64,000 nt of DNA from Pontimicrobium sp. SW4 (GTDB lineage: Bacteria; Bacteroidota; Bacteroidia; Flavobacteriales; Flavobacteriaceae): NCBI RefSeq assembly GCF_039954625.1, contig NZ_CP157199.1, positions 2,790,001-2,854,000 of the forward strand. The letters are read 5' to 3'. Within the stretch, counting starts at the first letter, position 1. Each line of letters starts with the position of its first letter. Below, one piece after another: positions 46,050 to 55,393 of the stretch. A program made the position numbers and the translations under genes. Under the pieces are notes generated by a model. The model had not been told where the DNA came from and ran no database searches. It worked only from the letters and a program-made list of their open reading frames with translations.

Positions 46050-48803
46050 TTATTTTAATTTCTTTTTAACTTCTACTTCTTGGAATGCTTCTATAACATC
46101 ACCTTCTTTAATGTCGTTATAGTTTTTAATTTGCATACCACAATCGTAACCTTTAGAAACTTCTTTAACGTCATCTTTAAATCTCTTAAGCGATGCTAAC
46201 TCGCCTGTGTAAATAACAACACCTTCTCTAATTAAACGCACACCAGAGTTTCTGAATATTTTACCATTAGTTACCATACATCCTGCAATGCTTCCTATTT
46301 TGGAAACTTTAAAGATTTCTCTTATTTCTGCATTCCCAGTAATTTCTTCTTTAAATACTGGTGATAGCATACCTTCCATAGCATCTTTAAGATCATTAAT
46401 AGCATCATAAATAATAGAATACATTCTGATATCGATTTCTTCCTTGTCAGCTATTTGACGTGCATTACCCATTGGTCTAACATTAAACCCAATAATAATA
46501 GCATCTGATGCTGTTGCTAATAACACATCACTTTCTGTAATTGCTCCAACACCTTTATGTATGATATTCACTTGAATCTCTTCGGTCGATAATTTTTGGA
46601 AAGAATCTGTTAATGCTTCAACTGATCCATCCACATCACCTTTAAGGATAATGTTAAGTTCTTTAAAGTCTCCTAATGCTATACGACGTCCAATTTCATC
46701 AAGTGTAATATGGCGCTGTGTTCTAACCGATTGTTCTCTTTGAAGCTGAGTACGTTTAGCTGCAATCTGTTTTGCTTCACGCTCATCTTCAAATACATTA
46801 AACTTATCACCTGCTTGTGGCGCTCCATCTAGCCCTAGTATTGATACTGGAGTTGATGGTCCAGCTGCTTCAACATCATTTCCACGTTCGTCATGCATTG
46901 CTTTTACTTTTCCACTATTTTTTCCAGCTAGTACATAATCTCCAACTCGAAGTGTTCCAGCTTGTACTAAAATTGTAGACACATAACCTCTACCTTTATC
47001 TAAAAAGGCCTCTACTACAGTTCCTTGTGCAGGTTTATTTGGATTTGCTTTTAGCTCTAATAATTCAGCTTCAAGCAATACTTTTTCTAATAATTCTTTA
47101 ACACCAGTTCCTACTTTAGCCGAAATATCATGTGACTGAATTTTCCCTCCCCAATCTTCAACCAAAAGGTTCATTTGTGCTAATCCTTCTTTTATTTTTT
47201 CTGGATTTGCATCTGGTTTATCAATTTTGTTTATGGCAAAAACTATAGGAACTCCTGCTGCTTGAGCGTGAGCAATAGCTTCTTTTGTTTGCGGCATAAT
47301 ATCATCATCTGCTGCTGCAACAATAATTGCAATATCTGTAACTTGAGCTCCACGAGCACGCATTGCTGTAAAGGCCTCGTGACCAGGCGTATCTAAAAAT
47401 GCGATTTTTTGACCGCCAGATAACTCTACACCATAGGCACCAATGTGCTGTGTGATTCCTCCTGATTCTCCTGCTATTACATTTTCTTCACGTATATAAT
47501 CTAAAAGCGATGTTTTACCATGATCAACATGTCCCATTACTGTTACAATTGGAGCTCTTGGTAATAAATCTTCTTCTTTATCTACAACTTCTTCAATAGA
47601 TTCTTCAATATCGGAAGTAACAAACTCAACATCATAGCCAAATTCATCTGCAACAACCGATAAGGTTTCTGCATCTAAACGTTGATTCATAGTTACCATC
47701 ATACCAAGTGACATACATGCAGAAATAATTTCAGTAACAGAAACATTCATCATCGTAGCAACTTCATTAGAGGTTACAAACTCTGTTACTTTAAGAATTT
47801 TACTTTCTGCAGCTTCAATTTTTTGATCAATTTCAGATTGCTCTCTATGCTGGTCTCTTTTTTCTCTTCTATATTTTGCGCCTTTACCTTTGCTAGATTT
47901 TCCTTGAAGCTTTTCTAAGGTTTCTCTTACTTGCTTTTGTACTTCTTCAGCACTTGGCTCTTCTTTTACTGCTTGTGGACGACGTTGTCCTCCTCTCCCT
48001 TTTGCACCAGCTTTATTTCCTCCTCTATTTTGCGATCCTGATCTTTGACCTCCTGGAGCATTTCCATTACCTACCTTACTAATACGACGACGTTTCTTTT
48101 TAGCGTCTGCGGCTGACTTAGCATCTGGTTTTTTATCTTCTTTCTTTTTCTTTGGTTTATTAAATTGAGATAAATCAATTTTATCACCTGAAAGTTTTGG
48201 TCCAGTAAGTTTTTGATATTTAGTAGCAACCTTTTCTTCTTTAGGTGCTTCAATTTCTTCAGCTTTTGGAGTAACTTTTTTTGCTTCTTTTACTTCCTTA
48301 ACTTCTTTTACCTCTTCAACCTTTTCCTCTACTTTTTTAGGAGATTCCTTTTTCGAAGCAGGGGTTTTTGCCTTCTCTTCAGCAACAGGTTTTTCTGGTT
48401 CAACTTCAACAGTTTTCTCTTTTTTAGGAGCCTCAACAACTTTTTTAGGTTTTTCTAAATCAATTTTACCTACTTGCTTAGGTCCTTCAAGGACTTTTTT
48501 AGCTTTTACAACTTCTTTTTTAGCAGCTTCCTCTTTTTGAAATTTTTCTTCGATTTCACGCTCACGCTCTAATCTCAAAGCTTCCTTTTCTTTAAGTTTT
48601 GCTTCACTTACTTCTTTGGAGGCTACTCTTTTACTAGCATCGGTTTGAAATTCTCCTGAAAGAATATCATATACTTCTGTAGTAATTTTAGTAGTAGGAC
48701 GTTTCTCTATTTCGATACCTTTGGTTTCTAAGAAATCAACAGCACGATCTATAGAGATATTTAACTCCCTTAATACTTTATTTAATCTAATTGTTTCAGC
48801 CAT
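46050..48803 (-). CDS. infB: translation initiation factor IF-2
   Basis: A 917-residue IF-2 GTPase that places initiator tRNA on the 30S subunit. The N-terminal IF2_N domain ([27 protein letters not shown]) is followed by a long Lys/Glu-rich linker (about 65-330), a second IF2_N-like region (about 345-395), then the G domain with [20 protein letters not shown] and NKIDKPD, and domains II-IV ending [19 protein letters not shown]. Length is usual for Bacteroidota. It is the last gene of rimP-nusA-infB, 110 bases after nusA. Confidence 0.97.
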   Translation of the reverse strand: MAETIRLNKVLRELNISIDRAVDFLETKGIEIEKRPTTKITTEVYDILSGEFQTDASKRVASKEVSEAKLKEKEALRLEREREIEEKFQKEEAAKKEVVKAKKVLEGPKQVGKIDLEKPKKVVEAPKKEKTVEVEPEKPVAEEKAKTPASKKESPKKVEEKVEEVKEVKEVKEAKKVTPKAEEIEAPKEEKVATKYQKLTGPKLSGDKIDLSQFNKPKKKKEDKKPDAKSAADAKKKRRRISKVGNGNAPGGQRSGSQNRGGNKAGAKGRGGQRRPQAVKEEPSAEEVQKQVRETLEKLQGKSSKGKGAKYRREKRDQHREQSEIDQKIEAAESKILKVTEFVTSNEVATMMNVSVTEIISACMSLGMMVTMNQRLDAETLSVVADEFGYDVEFVTSDIEESIEEVVDKEEDLLPRAPIVTVMGHVDHGKTSLLDYIREENVIAGESGGITQHIGAYGVELSGGQKIAFLDTPGHEAFTAMRARGAQVTDIAIIVAAADDDIMPQTKEAIAHAQAAGVPIVFAINKIDKPDANPEKIKEGLAQMNLLVEDWGGKIQSHDISAKVGTGVKELLEKVLLEAELLELKANPNKPAQGTVVEAFLDKGRGYVSTILVQAGTLRVGDYVLAGKNSGKVKAMHDERGNDVEAAGPSTPVSILGLDGAPQAGDKFNVFEDEREAKQIAAKRTQLQREQSVRTQRHITLDEIGRRIALGDFKELNIILKGDVDGSVEALTDSFQKLSTEEIQVNIIHKGVGAITESDVLLATASDAIIIGFNVRPMGNARQIADKEEIDIRMYSIIYDAINDLKDAMEGMLSPVFKEEITGNAEIREIFKVSKIGSIAGCMVTNGKIFRNSGVRLIREGVVIYTGELASLKRFKDDVKEVSKGYDCGMQIKNYNDIKEGDVIEAFQEVEVKKKLK

Positions 48804-48913
48804 AAATTGCCTTTAATATCAAACAGTCTAAAACTGTTTATGTTTTTGCGCTTACAAAATTTGATGAAAAACTAACGACTTGTTACTTTAAACACCTAAT
48901 ATATAATAATTTT

Positions 48914-50146
48914 TTATTCTTCAAATTCTTCTTTCAGGATTCTAACAACTTCATTAATTGTTTCTTCTTCAAGATCGGTACGTTTTACTAAATCATCCAC
49001 ATCTTGTTCTAGAACACTTTTTGCAGTATCTAAGCCTACTTTTGCTAATTCTTCAATAATCCATGGGTCGATTTCATCAGAGAATTCAGATAATTCAACA
49101 TCTTCTTCTACTCCTTCTCTAAATACATCGATTTCATAACCTGTTAATTGACCTGCTAATCTAATGTTATGTCCTCCTCTACCAATTGCTTTACTTACTT
49201 CTTCTGGCTTTAAAATCACCTCAGCTCGTTTAGTTTCTTCATCAATTTTGATTGAAGTAATTCTAGCTGGACTTAAAGCTCTTGTAATAAATAGTTGTAA
49301 ATTATTAGTATAGTTAATAACGTCTATATTTTCGTTCCCTAACTCTCTAACAATCCCATGTATTCTTGAGCCTTTCATACCAACACAAGCACCTACTGGG
49401 TCTATTCTGTCATCATAAGAATCTACTGCTACTTTAGCTTTTTCACCAGGGATTCTCACAACATTCTTAACCGTAATTAAACCGTCAAATACTTCAGGAA
49501 TTTCTTGCTCAAACAATTTCTCTAAAAATATAGGTGCAGTTCTAGACATAATAATTGCTGGCTTATTTCCTTTTAACTCAACACTTTCAATAACACCTCT
49601 AACATTTTCTCCTTTTCTAAAGAAATCTGATGGGATTTGCCTGTCTTTAGGTAAAATTATTTCGTTGCCCTCATCATCTAATAAAATGATGGCTCTATGA
49701 CGAATATGATGTACCTCTGCAGTATAAATTTCTCCTATTAGATCTTTAAATTGCTTATAGATATTCGTATTATCATGTTCATGAATTTTAGAAATTAAAT
49801 TTTGACGTAATGCTAAAATAGCTCTACGACCTAAATCTATAAGTTTTACCTCTTCAGATACATCTTCACCAACTTCAAAATCTGGTTCAATTTTACGTGC
49901 TTCACTTAAAGAAATTTCTTGATTTGGCTCTTCTACTTCACCATCTGCAACCACAATTCTATTTCTCCAAATTTCTAAATCGCCTTTATCTGGATTAATA
50001 ATAATATCGAAATTATCATCATCACCAAATTTTTTCTTTAATGCATTTCTAAAAACATCTTCTAAAATCGCCATTAAGGTGACACGGTCTATTAGTTTAT
50101 CGTCCTTAAATTCTGAAAATGACTCAATTAACGCAATATTTTCCAT
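48914..50146 (-). CDS. nusA: transcription elongation/termination factor NusA
   Basis: A 410-residue NusA. The N-terminal RNA-polymerase-binding domain (ALIESFSEFKDDKLIDRVTLMAILEDVFRNALKKKFG) is followed by an S1 domain (about 130-200, GEIYTAEVHHIRHRAIILLD), and two KH domains with GACVGMKGSRI and IGRGGHNIRLAGQLTG. The C-terminus carries only a short acidic helical region, not the two acidic repeats found in Escherichia coli NusA; this short form is normal in Bacteroidota. NusA affects pausing and hairpin-dependent termination, which matters for the hairpin found in this operon's leader. 12 bases after rimP. Confidence 0.97.
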   Translation of the reverse strand: MENIALIESFSEFKDDKLIDRVTLMAILEDVFRNALKKKFGDDDNFDIIINPDKGDLEIWRNRIVVADGEVEEPNQEISLSEARKIEPDFEVGEDVSEEVKLIDLGRRAILALRQNLISKIHEHDNTNIYKQFKDLIGEIYTAEVHHIRHRAIILLDDEGNEIILPKDRQIPSDFFRKGENVRGVIESVELKGNKPAIIMSRTAPIFLEKLFEQEIPEVFDGLITVKNVVRIPGEKAKVAVDSYDDRIDPVGACVGMKGSRIHGIVRELGNENIDVINYTNNLQLFITRALSPARITSIKIDEETKRAEVILKPEEVSKAIGRGGHNIRLAGQLTGYEIDVFREGVEEDVELSEFSDEIDPWIIEELAKVGLDTAKSVLEQDVDDLVKRTDLEEETINEVVRILKEEFEE

Positions 50147-50158
50147 AATTATTCTGGA

Positions 50159-50620
50159 TTAAAATTTTATCTTAACTTTTGCTTCTGTTATATTTTCATA
50201 AGGTAATGCTACTGTTTTTTCTACAGTAACTTTTCCTTTTCCTACTGCTTTTGGCTCTCTGGCTTTCCATGTAAGCACAATGTTTTCTTCATTAGCTTCA
50301 CTTAAAACCCCTTCATATTTTTCTCCATTAGTTTTCACTTCTAGAGTTCTGCCAATATTCTTTTTATATTGTCTTTTATGTCCTAACGGTGTTGTCGCTC
50401 CAGCCGAAGCCACTTCTAAAGAAAAATCGTGTTCCTCTCTATCTAAATTATGCTCGATGGCTCTGCTAATAAACATACAATCTTCAACAAGCACCCCATT
50501 GTCACCATCAATAATTATCTTAATGGCGTTTGCTTCTGAAATATCATAACTCAATAAAAACAAATCTTGTCTTTCATCGAGTGCAGCATTTAATAATGTT
50601 TGAACAGTGTCTTTGAACAT
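50159..50620 (-). CDS. rimP: ribosome maturation factor RimP
   Basis: A 153-residue RimP, needed for maturation of the 30S subunit. The N-terminal domain has VEDCMFISRAIEHNLDREEHDFSLEVASAGATTPL, which contains the family signature EVASAG (usually EVSSPG), then RQYKKNIGRTLEVKTNG and the C-terminal SH3-like barrel with YEGVLSEANEENIVLTW. It is the first gene of rimP-nusA-infB. The ATG at 50620 lies 15 bases after a terminator-like hairpin and its T-tract. Confidence 0.95.
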   Translation of the reverse strand: MFKDTVQTLLNAALDERQDLFLLSYDISEANAIKIIIDGDNGVLVEDCMFISRAIEHNLDREEHDFSLEVASAGATTPLGHKRQYKKNIGRTLEVKTNGEKYEGVLSEANEENIVLTWKAREPKAVGKGKVTVEKTVALPYENITEAKVKIKF

Positions 50621-50635
50621 TTTTTAGTATAAAAA

Positions 50636-50656
50636 GAGGGGACTTCTCGTCCCCTC
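50636..50656 (-). terminator. terminator-like hairpin in the rimP-nusA-infB leader (possible attenuator)
   Basis: Perfect eight-pair stem GAGGGGAC / GTCCCCTC with a five-base loop, followed on the minus strand by TTTTTATAC and then, 15 bases from the stem, the rimP ATG. It lies downstream of the -7 box at 50683, so it is inside the transcript leader rather than at the end of an upstream gene. Confidence 0.7.
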
Positions 50657-50682
50657 ATTTATTCTTTTTTCTTACAACGCTG

Positions 50683-50714
50683 CAAATATACAACATTATT
50701 ATTGATTTTTACAA
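50683..50714 (-). promoter_or_regulatory. promoter of rimP-nusA-infB
   Basis: Minus strand TTG (50714-50712), 21 bases, then TATATTTG (50690-50683), an exact -7 box. Predicted start of transcription lies near 50677, giving a leader of about 55 bases. Confidence 0.65.
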
Positions 50715-50774
50715 GGGTTTTTGCTCGATTTACTCAAAAAGCTAATTCTTTGTTCTGATCATTGTTAGAAACAA

Positions 50775-50801
50775 AAAAATCCAACATAATGTTGGATTTT
50801 T
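50775..50801 (-). terminator. terminator after tRNA-Gln
   Basis: Arms AAAAATCCAAC and GTTGGATTTTT around ATAAT, directly after the tRNA 3' end on the minus strand. Confidence 0.8.
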
Positions 50802-50802
50802 G

Positions 50803-50875
50803 TTGGCCTACTAGGGCTCGAACCTAGACTCTTCTGGACCAAAACCAGACGTGTTGCCAGTTACACCATAGGCCA
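50803..50875 (-). tRNA. tRNA-Gln (anticodon UUG)
   Basis: The minus strand folds as a cloverleaf: acceptor arms TGGCCTA and TAGGCCA, anticodon stem TCTGG/CCAGA with loop TTTTGGT giving anticodon TTG, and T arm with GGTTCGAGCC. The U1-A72 pair is typical of tRNA-Gln. The encoded 3' end is ACA rather than CCA, so CCA is added or completed after transcription. Confidence 0.95.
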
Positions 50876-50894
50876 TTCTCTTATTTTGAGGTTG

Positions 50895-50924
50895 CAAATT
50901 TATAACAAAGTTTTATTTGCACAA
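50895..50924 (-). promoter_or_regulatory. promoter of tRNA-Gln
   Basis: Minus strand TTG (50924-50922), 19 bases, TAAATTTG (50902-50895): a full Bacteroidota promoter. The tRNA begins 20 bases downstream of the -7 box. Confidence 0.7.
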
Positions 50925-51027
50925 GTATTTTTAGAAGAAAATAATATGAAACCCTTAACGTTTACTTAAAAATAGCCTAGTGTAATATTTTTATTATTAA
51001 ATTCGCCATTAGTAACAAACAACCATT

Positions 51028-54000
51028 ATGACACAAAACAGCTTCAAAAAATGGAATTCCATTTTAGGTTGGATCGCTTTTTTAATAGCATTTATAACGT
51101 TTAGTTTAACCGTAGAGCCCACAGTAAGTTACTGGGATGCTGGAGAATATATACTGACTTCGTCAAAATTACAAGTTGGTCATCCACCTGGAGCGCCCTT
51201 TTTTCAAATGCTTGGAGCTTTTTTCTCAATATTTGCATTAGAGCCATCTCAAATTGGATTAATGCTTAATATGATGAGCGCTGCAGCAAGTGCATTTACT
51301 ATTGCATTTATGTTTTGGTCTATATCGATACTTCTACAAAAAGTAGTTGTTAAAAACAACACCATGTCTTTAAGTCAAGGGCAAGCTATACTTGGAGCTT
51401 CATTGGTTGGTAGTATTGCATTTACGTTTACAGATTCTTTTTGGTTTAACGCTGTAGAAACCGAAGTATATGCCATGGCAACTATGATTATGGCATTAAT
51501 GTTTTATTTAGGTCTTCGTTGGGAACAAGATATGCATAAGCCTAGAGGGAATAGATGGCTTGTTTTAATATCATTTATTGTTGGTTTATCATTTGGAGTT
51601 CATTTTATGGGCTTACTGACTATACCTGCTATTGGACTTATTTACTTCTTTAAAAATTATAAAACAATTACTATAAAGAACTTCATACTAGCAAATGTAA
51701 CTGTAGTCGCTATTTTGTTGTTTATATTTAAGTTGTTGGCACCAAATATTTTGCGCTTTTTTAGTGCCTTAGAAATATTTTTTGTGAATAGTATTGGCCT
51801 ACCATTTAATTCTGGTTCAATTATCGCAGGACTATTAATTGTAGCTGCTATATACTATGGATTAAACTATACACGTAGAAAACAGTACAAACATATAAAT
51901 ACAGCTATTTTATGTTTAACGTTTGTAATATTAGGTTTTTCATCATGGTTAATGTTACCAATTAGAGCTAACGCCAATGTTGTTATTAATGAAAATAATC
52001 CTTCTAGCGCAAGAGAATTACTAGCTTATTATAACTTAGAACAATATCCAAAAACATACTTGTTTTATGGTCCCCAGTTTACTGAGCAATATTCAGGACA
52101 AGACGAAAATAATCCTTATCGCGACGATAAGCCTAAATATGAAAAAGACTTAGAAAAGGGGAAATACGTGATTGTAAATAATTATAAAAATGCTACTTAT
52201 AATTTCAATTCCGAACATGCATCTATATTACCTAGAATGTGGAGCGGCGAACATGCCGAAAACTATATGATGTATACAGGGTTTTTGGACTTTAAAATAA
52301 AGCCTGAATACCAGATGAGTAATGAAGTAAGAGCTTTGGTAAATGATTTTAGATCGAGAGTGCAAAATGGAGAAATCGATTATGAACAATACTCACAGTT
52401 TTTAAGTCAATATGGTCAGCAACTCCTTGATATAGAAAAGCCATCCTTATTAAATAATATTGCCTATATGCTTGAATATCAATTAGGCTACATGTATTGG
52501 CGTTATTTTATGTGGAATTTTACTGGAAGACAAGATGACATCCAAGGAAAATATGATATGCACGGTAATTGGATTAGTGGCATCAATTTTATTGATGAAA
52601 TCCATCTTGGTATGTCTCAAGATAATCTGCCAAGTGACGTCTTAAATAATAAAGGGAGAAACACCTATTACTTCTTACCATTAATTTTAGGATTAATTGG
52701 TTTATTCTTTATGTTTAATTCCGATAAAAAATTATTCTGGATTATGTTGGTTTTTTTCCTGTTTACGGGACTAGCTATCCAGGTTTATACAAATGTTCGA
52801 CCATTTGAACCTCGAGAAAGAGATTACTCAGTTGTTGGATCTTTTTATGTATTTGCTATATGGATTGGTTTTGGAGCTTATGCTTTTTACGATCTACTTT
52901 CAAAATTCACAAAACATAAGCTTTTAGCACCAGCTGTAACTTTAATATGCTTGATTTTAGTACCAGGTATTTTAGCAGCAAACAATTGGGACGACCATGA
53001 TCGTTCTGGAAAAGAAACGGCAAACTCAATGGCTCGTAAATATCTGGAATCCTGCGCCCCAAATGCTATTTTATTTAGTATTGGTGATAATGATTCGTTT
53101 CCGTTATGGTATTTACAAGAAATTGAAGGCGTACGAACGGACGTAAGAGTCGTGAATACAAGTTTGTTTCAAACAGATTGGTATATAGACCAAATGAAGC
53201 GTAAAGCTTACGAGAGTGATCCTATTCCATCACAATTAACACATGACCAATACAAATATGGAACAAGAGATGCATTAAGAATAGAGCAAAAACTTCCTGA
53301 TTCGGTGTCATTAAATATAAAAGAAGCTTTAAATTTTGTGACCAGTGATAATGCAAAAGCTAAATTCAAATATGTAGCCCAACAGGATGGTTGGGATACT
53401 AGTATCATGCGCTCACAAGATCTAGAAGCCAATTATCTCCCAACAAGACACTTAAGAGTTCCTGTTGATAAGGAATCTGTACTAAAAAATGGCATTGTAA
53501 AACCTAAAGACGCTGACGAGATTGTGCCGTATATTGATTTAACAATCACTGGAAATGCCTTATATAAAAATCGCTTATTAATGTTGGATATTGTCGCCAA
53601 CAACAATTGGGAACGTCCAATATATTTTACAGGTGGTGCTTTTGGTGATGACGATTATATTTGGATGAAAGACTATTTACAGCTAGATGGACTATGCTAT
53701 AAATTAGTCCCTATAAAAACCCCTGTTGATAGAGCTAATCCTTTTGATATGGGACGAGTTGATCCAGATTTAATGTATGAACAAGTAAAAAACTGGGGCT
53801 GGGGAAATAGTGGAGAAGATATTTACCATGATGTTGAGACAAGAAAAAATGGAATTTCTTATCGTGGTAATTTAGCACGTTTAATTGAAGCACTTATTAA
53901 TGAAGATGAATTAGAAAAAGCTGAAGAGATTGCAGATTTAGCTATGGAAAAAATGCCTGTGGATGAGTTTGGTTTTTACACATTGCTCGAACCATTTATT

Positions 54001-54330
54001 AGTGCTTATTATGAAGTTGAAGCTAATGATAAAGGGCGACAATTATACAAAGATGTCTCCATCAAATATCAAGAAAGCTTAACTTATTTTAGTGCTTTAT
54101 CTCAAGAAAAACAAACGCAATATATTGATGAAATATCTACTGATATAGCTAGATATAGGGGATTAATAGATGTGTTAATGCGATACGAAGAACAAGCATT
54201 TGTAGAAGCTGAAATGCAAAAGTATAATAACTTTATTAGATTATTTACTGGTGAAACTGAAGAGTTTGACAGACAAGACGCAGATATCCCAACAGATACA
54301 ACCATTGTTCCTATTGATAGTAATGAATAA
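51028..54330 (+). CDS. GT117/DUF2723 multi-pass membrane protein (candidate protein O-glycosyltransferase)
   Basis: A 1100-residue protein. The first half (about 12-320) has about nine hydrophobic helices with the family motif WDAGEYILTSSKLQVGHPPGAP near residues 36-57, where the acidic pair D37/E40 is a likely catalytic site. Three to four more helices follow near 550-670, then a large soluble C-terminal half with a helical TPR-like end. DUF2723 is classed as glycosyltransferase family 117; the human relative TMEM260 is a protein O-mannosyltransferase (recalled). Flavobacteria O-glycosylate periplasmic proteins, but the enzyme for each step is not assigned here. The next gene starts at the base after its stop. 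Confidence 0.8.
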   Translation: MTQNSFKKWNSILGWIAFLIAFITFSLTVEPTVSYWDAGEYILTSSKLQVGHPPGAPFFQMLGAFFSIFALEPSQIGLMLNMMSAAASAFTIAFMFWSISILLQKVVVKNNTMSLSQGQAILGASLVGSIAFTFTDSFWFNAVETEVYAMATMIMALMFYLGLRWEQDMHKPRGNRWLVLISFIVGLSFGVHFMGLLTIPAIGLIYFFKNYKTITIKNFILANVTVVAILLFIFKLLAPNILRFFSALEIFFVNSIGLPFNSGSIIAGLLIVAAIYYGLNYTRRKQYKHINTAILCLTFVILGFSSWLMLPIRANANVVINENNPSSARELLAYYNLEQYPKTYLFYGPQFTEQYSGQDENNPYRDDKPKYEKDLEKGKYVIVNNYKNATYNFNSEHASILPRMWSGEHAENYMMYTGFLDFKIKPEYQMSNEVRALVNDFRSRVQNGEIDYEQYSQFLSQYGQQLLDIEKPSLLNNIAYMLEYQLGYMYWRYFMWNFTGRQDDIQGKYDMHGNWISGINFIDEIHLGMSQDNLPSDVLNNKGRNTYYFLPLILGLIGLFFMFNSDKKLFWIMLVFFLFTGLAIQVYTNVRPFEPRERDYSVVGSFYVFAIWIGFGAYAFYDLLSKFTKHKLLAPAVTLICLILVPGILAANNWDDHDRSGKETANSMARKYLESCAPNAILFSIGDNDSFPLWYLQEIEGVRTDVRVVNTSLFQTDWYIDQMKRKAYESDPIPSQLTHDQYKYGTRDALRIEQKLPDSVSLNIKEALNFVTSDNAKAKFKYVAQQDGWDTSIMRSQDLEANYLPTRHLRVPVDKESVLKNGIVKPKDADEIVPYIDLTITGNALYKNRLLMLDIVANNNWERPIYFTGGAFGDDDYIWMKDYLQLDGLCYKLVPIKTPVDRANPFDMGRVDPDLMYEQVKNWGWGNSGEDIYHDVETRKNGISYRGNLARLIEALINEDELEKAEEIADLAMEKMPVDEFGFYTLLEPFISAYYEVEANDKGRQLYKDVSIKYQESLTYFSALSQEKQTQYIDEISTDIARYRGLIDVLMRYEEQAFVEAEMQKYNNFIRLFTGETEEFDRQDADIPTDTTIVPIDSNE

Positions 54331-54972
54331 ATGAACTTTACTCCAATAACAACTCCCAAGGTTGTTAAGGCACTTTTCCCAACATTGACTTGGAACATAT
54401 CCACATCAAAAAAGGATATGTATTTAACCTTTGATGATGGTCCAACACCAGAAATCACTCATTGGGTATTGGAGACATTAAAACAGTTTAACGCAAAAGC
54501 AACATTTTTTTGTATTGGAAAAAATGTAGAACAACATTCTAATATATTTCAACAAATAGTTAAAGATGGTCATGGTATAGGAAACCACACTTATAATCAT
54601 GTAAAAGGATGGAAAACAAAAACTAAGGATTATCTTGATGAAATTGTTCTTTGCGAGAAAGCCTTTAAAACACAGAATTATAAAAGCGAAAAACTATTTA
54701 GACCTCCTTATGGACAAATACATCCAAAACAAATAAATAAGCTTCAAGAGCAAGCGTATAAAATTGTTATGTGGAATGTGCTTTCGATAGATTGGGATAA
54801 TTCTCTAACTGAAGAAATATGTTTAAAAAACGTTGTAAATCATGCTAAATCAGGAAGTATTATTGTATTACATGATAGTGTTAAAGCTTCTAAAAACATG
54901 AAATATATACTTCCAAAAATATTAGAATATTTTACAGAAAAGGGATTTACGTTTAAACGTATTCCTGGATAA
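54331..54972 (+). CDS. polysaccharide deacetylase (NodB-homology) family protein
   Basis: A 213-residue NodB-domain hydrolase. All five motifs of carbohydrate esterase family 4 are visible: TFDDGP (about 32-37), the metal pair in HTYNH, RPPYG, a WNVLSIDWDN segment and LHDS. No signal peptide or membrane helix is visible, so it may act inside the cell or be released by another route. The ATG follows the GT117 stop with no gap, so the two are translationally coupled; the 3' end overlaps the convergent thioredoxin-like gene by 20 bases. The substrate (peptidoglycan, glycan or a lipid-linked sugar) is unknown. Confidence 0.88.
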   Translation: MNFTPITTPKVVKALFPTLTWNISTSKKDMYLTFDDGPTPEITHWVLETLKQFNAKATFFCIGKNVEQHSNIFQQIVKDGHGIGNHTYNHVKGWKTKTKDYLDEIVLCEKAFKTQNYKSEKLFRPPYGQIHPKQINKLQEQAYKIVMWNVLSIDWDNSLTEEICLKNVVNHAKSGSIIVLHDSVKASKNMKYILPKILEYFTEKGFTFKRIPG

Positions 54973-55249
54973 GACCTATTAAAGTATTGGCATCTTGCTC
55001 GCCACTTTGACGCCATTTCATCTCACCATCTTTGTAAATAATTAAGGTTGGCAATCCCTTAATACGTAAAGCGTCTGCAAGGTCTTGATTTTTTTCAACA
55101 TCAATTTTAATAACCTTGGCTTTATCTCCTAAAGCAGCAGCTACGTCACGTAAAACTGCATGCATTGATACAGATTGCTCATTCCATTCTGTAAAAAAAT
55201 CTAACAAAACTGGAATATTTACATCTATTAATTCACCAAACTTTGACAT
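54953..55249 (-). CDS. thioredoxin-fold protein without the CxxC active site
   Basis: A 98-residue single thioredoxin domain: IPVLLDFFTEWNEQSVSMHAVLRDVA occupies the active-site helix, and KVIKIDVEKNQDLADALRIKGLPTLIIYKDGE includes the cis-proline (GLPT). Where thioredoxins have WCGPC this protein has WNEQS, so no redox reaction is possible. It contains no cysteine at all. It may bind or hold partner proteins. Co-overlap with the deacetylase is convergent and 20 bases long. A -7 box TAGGTTTG lies 32 bases upstream of the start. Confidence 0.85.
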   Translation of the reverse strand: MSKFGELIDVNIPVLLDFFTEWNEQSVSMHAVLRDVAAALGDKAKVIKIDVEKNQDLADALRIKGLPTLIIYKDGEMKWRQSGEQDANTLIGLIQEYV

Positions 55250-55280
55250 ACTTTAAAGTTTTAAATCAAATGTGCTTATA

Positions 55281-55288
55281 CAAACCTA
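55281..55288 (-). promoter_or_regulatory. -7 box for the thioredoxin-fold gene
   Basis: Minus-strand TAGGTTTG, exact TAnnTTTG; no TTG at the expected -33 distance. Confidence 0.4.
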
Positions 55289-55340
55289 CGTATTTTTTTT
55301 ATACTATGCTTTAAATCAAGCATTCTATTAAGTTCACTCT

Positions 55341-55362
55341 TACTTATTTATAAAAATAAGTA
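55341..55362 (-). terminator. AT-rich hairpin after the metallophosphoesterase gene
   Basis: Perfect inverted repeat TACTTATTT / AAATAAGTA around ATAA, 32 bases after the stop at 55394. The stem is only AT-rich and lacks a T-run, so its role as terminator is weakly supported. Confidence 0.3.
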
Positions 55363-55393
55363 TTTTCGTAGTAAATATAATATTTCCGTACAA

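Noticed and set aside
47800..48600. Low-complexity Lys/Glu stretch on infB as a repeat or foreign segment
   Set aside because: A long charged linker between the N-terminal domains is normal for IF-2 and varies among species.
48821..48839. Hairpin AAACAGT/ACTGTTT between nusA and infB as a terminator
   Set aside because: Short AT-rich stem without T-run; infB belongs to the same operon, so at most a minor processing site.
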